A DNA stretch of 64,000 nucleotides from Bacillus yapensis (lineage in GTDB: Bacteria > Bacillota > Bacilli > Bacillales > Cytobacillaceae), in assembly GCF_005280205.1 (NCBI RefSeq), contig NZ_SUND01000003.1:248001-312000 (forward strand), written 5' to 3'. Positions 61,941-64,000 of the stretch are shown piece after piece. The translations under genes and the position numbers were made by a program. Under the pieces are notes generated by a model, which made no database searches, was not told the origin of the DNA, and saw only the letters and a list, made by a program, of their open reading frames with translations. How positions within the stretch are numbered: position 1 is the stretch's first letter; each line of letters starts with the position of its first letter.

Positions 61941-62378
61941 TTAGCTGATTTTCTCCGCCAGCTCTAAAATAATTCCCTCCGGACCACGAACGTAGCATAA
62001 CTTATAACTATCTTCATATTGTTGTATCTCACTAAAGATTTCAGTGCCCTTCTTTCTCAAATTTGCAACAATAGCTTCGATATCTTCAACAGCAAAGCAA
62101 ATATGACGGATACCCAGCGTATTTGCAAAAGGTTGCTGAATATCTGTTTCATCTGTCGGAGTATAAAAATTGACTAGCTCTATCCACACCTTACCATCTG
62201 GCATTCCCAATCCTACACATGCCGTTTTAACATCCTTAAGCCCAACGATTCTGTCCAACTGTTCTCCATCCAATTCCCATTCCGCTTGCACTTCAAGTCC
62301 TAACTCAAGAAAAAATGCCTTAGCCTTTGAAAGATCATTTACGTTTATACTCACATGATCTATTCTATTGATCTTCAT
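61941..62378 (-). CDS. VOC family protein (glyoxalase-like)
   Basis: A 145-residue VOC protein: MKINRIDHVSINVNDLSKAKAFFLELGLEVQAEWELDGEQLDRIVGLKDVKTACVGL, then IRHICFAVEDIEAIVANLRKKGTEIFSEIQQYEDSYKLCYVRGPEGIILELAEKIS. The metal ligands His (DHVSI), His (RHICF) and Glu (ILELAE) are in place, so an active metalloenzyme such as a lactoylglutathione lyase-like or epimerase-like protein is likely. AAGGAGG precedes the ATG. Substrate unknown. Confidence 0.83.
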   Translation of the reverse strand: MKINRIDHVSINVNDLSKAKAFFLELGLEVQAEWELDGEQLDRIVGLKDVKTACVGLGMPDGKVWIELVNFYTPTDETDIQQPFANTLGIRHICFAVEDIEAIVANLRKKGTEIFSEIQQYEDSYKLCYVRGPEGIILELAEKIS

Positions 62379-62466
62379 ATCTCATACCTCCTTATGTCGA
62401 ATTTTATTTTCAATATTTTTTTCGAGTGAGTTTAGTTTGAGCGTAATAATAGAAATTACCTTTCTT

Positions 62467-62547
62467 CAACAAACCTGTCAATTAGTACTTTAACTTCAAT
62501 AAAATAGACGATAATCCTTCTTAGATTATCGCCCCCGTTAGTTAAAC
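62467..62547 (-). repeat. Accessory-region hairpin repeat, full copy
   Basis: CAACAAACCTGTCAATTAGTAC, TTTAACTTCAATAAAATAGA, stem CGATAATCC-TTCTTA-GATTATCG, then CCCCCGTTAGTTAAAC. It ends only three bases before the stop codon of the next gene (62551), the closest of all copies. Confidence 0.75.
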
Positions 62548-62550
62548 GTC

Positions 62551-62847
62551 TTAAATTGAACTTTTCTCAGCTAGTTTGTTTTTCAAAGATAAATATGTAA
62601 TGCAGCCTAAAATAAGATACATCAAACACAAAATAGGGCCCACAATTAATGAATAAATAAATACATTATATATATTCATTATCCTTAAACATATTAATAT
62701 ACCAAGAAAAATATATCCATTGTTCCTATTTTTACGAAATATTGAAGAAAATATAGCCAAAGCTAAGAAGGTTATTATTAAATGACAAATCAATAACATT
62801 GCTCCCCATAACAAATGATTTTCCAATGATAACCATCCTGGATACAT
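62551..62847 (-). CDS. Small membrane protein (98 aa, three helices)
   Basis: Hydrophobic segments HLLWGAMLLICHLIITFLALAIFSSIF, GYIFLGILICLRIMNIYNVFIYSLIV and GPILCLMYLILGCITYLSL, basic loop RKNRNN between the first two, and C-terminal KNKLAEKSSI. GGGAGG precedes the ATG. Family not recognised. The next gap (62848-63128) has a weak repeat end (CAACTAAACTCCTCTTTTGC at 62918) and no gene. Confidence 0.65.
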   Translation of the reverse strand: MYPGWLSLENHLLWGAMLLICHLIITFLALAIFSSIFRKNRNNGYIFLGILICLRIMNIYNVFIYSLIVGPILCLMYLILGCITYLSLKNKLAEKSSI

Positions 62848-63128
62848 GCCTCTATACCTCCCTTAAATTCTATAAGACACCGTTCTTTTAGGGTTCACCC
62901 ATAAAATAATCCTGTTTTCAACTAAACTCCTCTTTTGCTTAAAAAGATTATAAGTTTGAAATTCAGCTTTCCAACCAGCTGTTTAAAAGTTACCTATAAA
63001 AAACCTGTTACTAATCTAAAGGATTTCTAAGATCTTCACCATACGATTCTCCATTTATAATAAATCCTTATTGCTGCCCTTAAGTTTAATTTGATCCCTT
63101 CACAATCTAATTTGTAGAACAACTCAAT

Positions 63129-64000
63129 TTACAAAATGTCTTGCAAGGTCTTTTCAAGAGTTTCAAAGGTAAACGTGTAACCTTCACTTTCTAACCGTTC
63201 TGGAAGAACCCACCGACTTTTTAATACTAATTCTGTTTCAGTTTTAACTAGCAGTGAGCCAATTTCCAACATCCATTTGGGTGATGGTATACCAAATGGA
63301 ACATTCATCGTTTTTCTTAACTCTTTCATCAATTTACGATTACTAACAGGTTGTGGTGAAGAGCAATTAAATACACCACTTAAACCTTCTTTATCTTTCA
63401 AAAATAGAACGATCTGAAACAAATCCTCGACATGCACCCAACTAAACATTTGGTTTCCCGTTCCCTGAATACCTCCAAGTCCAAATTTCATTAAATTTCG
63501 ATAAGGTATAATTACTCCGCCGTTCTTTCCTAAAACAATAGCTATACGTAATGCAATTTGTCTAGTTTTTGGCAAGTCAAAGGAAAAGAAGGTTTTCTCC
63601 CAATTTGTTGCAACATTAACGGAGAATCCAGAACCGATTTCTCCATTCTCCTCTGTCATTGGACGATCTTCTGCGTGTCGATATATAGTTGCCGTACTGG
63701 AATTCATCCAAACTTTAGGTGGATTATTACATAACTGTATAGACTCTCCAAGGAGTGTAGTGGTCCAAATCCTTGAATTCATAATTTCATGCTTATTTGC
63801 TTCATTGTACCTACAATTCACAGTTTTACCAGCAAGATTAATAAGAATTTCACTATCCTCTAATGCCTCTAAAATCCCTGCCTGATCTTCCCAAGAGATA
63901 TGTTGCTTTTGCCTTGATATGATATATACCTCATACCCTAATTCCTTAAATTTTTTATGAAAATATTCACCGATGAAGCCTGTTCCCCCTGCTAAAACTA
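63129..64000 (-). CDS. TIGR01777 family NAD(P)-binding epimerase-like protein, 5' end outside the window
   Basis: The minus-strand frame is open to the window edge: VLAGGTGFIGEYFHKKFKELGYEVYIISRQ (Rossmann GGTGFIG) continues without a break into EILINLAGKTVNCRYNEANKHEIMNSRI and the C-terminal DUF1731-like end VPFGIPSPKWMLEIGSLLVKTETELVLKSRWVLPERLESEGYTFTFETLEKTL. This is the YfhF/SulA-like extended SDR group (TIGR01777) of Bacillus. GTG at 63821 is an internal codon, not the start. Only the first few residues lie beyond base 64000. Likely a full, working gene of about 300 residues. Confidence 0.85.
   Translation of the reverse strand, partial: VLAGGTGFIGEYFHKKFKELGYEVYIISRQKQHISWEDQAGILEALEDSEILINLAGKTVNCRYNEANKHEIMNSRIWTTTLLGESIQLCNNPPKVWMNSSTATIYRHAEDRPMTEENGEIGSGFSVNVATNWEKTFFSFDLPKTRQIALRIAIVLGKNGGVIIPYRNLMKFGLGGIQGTGNQMFSWVHVEDLFQIVLFLKDKEGLSGVFNCSSPQPVSNRKLMKELRKTMNVPFGIPSPKWMLEIGSLLVKTETELVLKSRWVLPERLESEGYTFTFETLEKTLQDIL

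Noticed and set aside
38640-62960. CRISPR array as explanation for the regularly occurring repeats
   Set aside because: Spacing is gene-sized and irregular, repeats are long and diverged, and there are no cas genes.

Overview
The window is chromosomal DNA of a low-GC, endospore-forming Bacillaceae species (Bacillus in the broad sense; I cannot name the species). Reasons: an intact sigK, small spore-type proteins (YjcZ-like, YrzI-like, an FSEELAD protein, RsfA-like), strong AGGAGG ribosome sites, and from 4 to 31 kb nearly the same gene order as the Bacillus subtilis alaS/recD2/mnmA region. No rRNA, tRNA or CRISPR array was seen.

Core part (1-37.6 kb). pepF, a YjcZ-like gene and sigK come first, then very short YrzI-like genes. 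Next is the reverse-transcendence block mccB-mccA-mtnN-yrrT (methionine-to-cysteine salvage) with a candidate CymR box; the regulator cymR lies 21 kb away in the same window. Further along the minus strand are yrrS, pbpI, greA, udk, the two U32 tRNA-hydroxylation genes, yrrM, mltG, yrzB-ruvX-ireB, and alaS with a GCU-specifier T-box leader. Then come a YrrI permease, yrzQ, yrzR, yrrD, recD2, a TPR protein, mnmA, its cysteine desulfurase, cymR and a YczE-type membrane protein. On the plus strand is rarA. A YtrA-like GntR/ABC operon with its palindromic operator, an RsfA-like factor and a PadR/DUF2812 pair end this part. Three different degenerate intergenic repeat types sit between core genes (13.2, 16.5, 28.8 kb).

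Accessory part (about 37.7-64 kb). Single, mostly minus-strand genes of patchy distribution: DNA alkylation repair, GyrI-like, peptidase E, small P-loop kinases, YunG-like, HAD phosphatase, ECF sigma/anti-sigma-like pair, ABM monooxygenase, DinB, VOC proteins, cysteine-hydrolase-like proteins, an APH-family kinase, small membrane proteins and a TIGR01777-type epimerase. Decay is visible: a frameshifted nitrilase, an IS1595-type remnant that cut a lipoprotein gene, and a frameshifted small membrane gene. Two regulated plus-strand modules interrupt the pattern: Rrf2 regulator + thioredoxin-reductase-like flavoprotein, and a DJ-1/PfpI operon divergent from a two-component system.

Most striking signal: a dispersed repeat of about 75-85 bp, at least a dozen recognisable copies plus partial ones, found only in the accessory part and almost always just downstream of a minus-strand single gene, in the orientation that puts a hairpin plus T-rich tract at the 3' end of that gene. 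Stem arms vary together between copies, and the ends carry complementary ACTAAC/GTTAG motifs. Gene-repeat-gene-repeat layout with unrelated one-gene units resembles a cassette array, although no integrase lies in the window and a proliferating terminator or MITE-like element is the simpler explanation.
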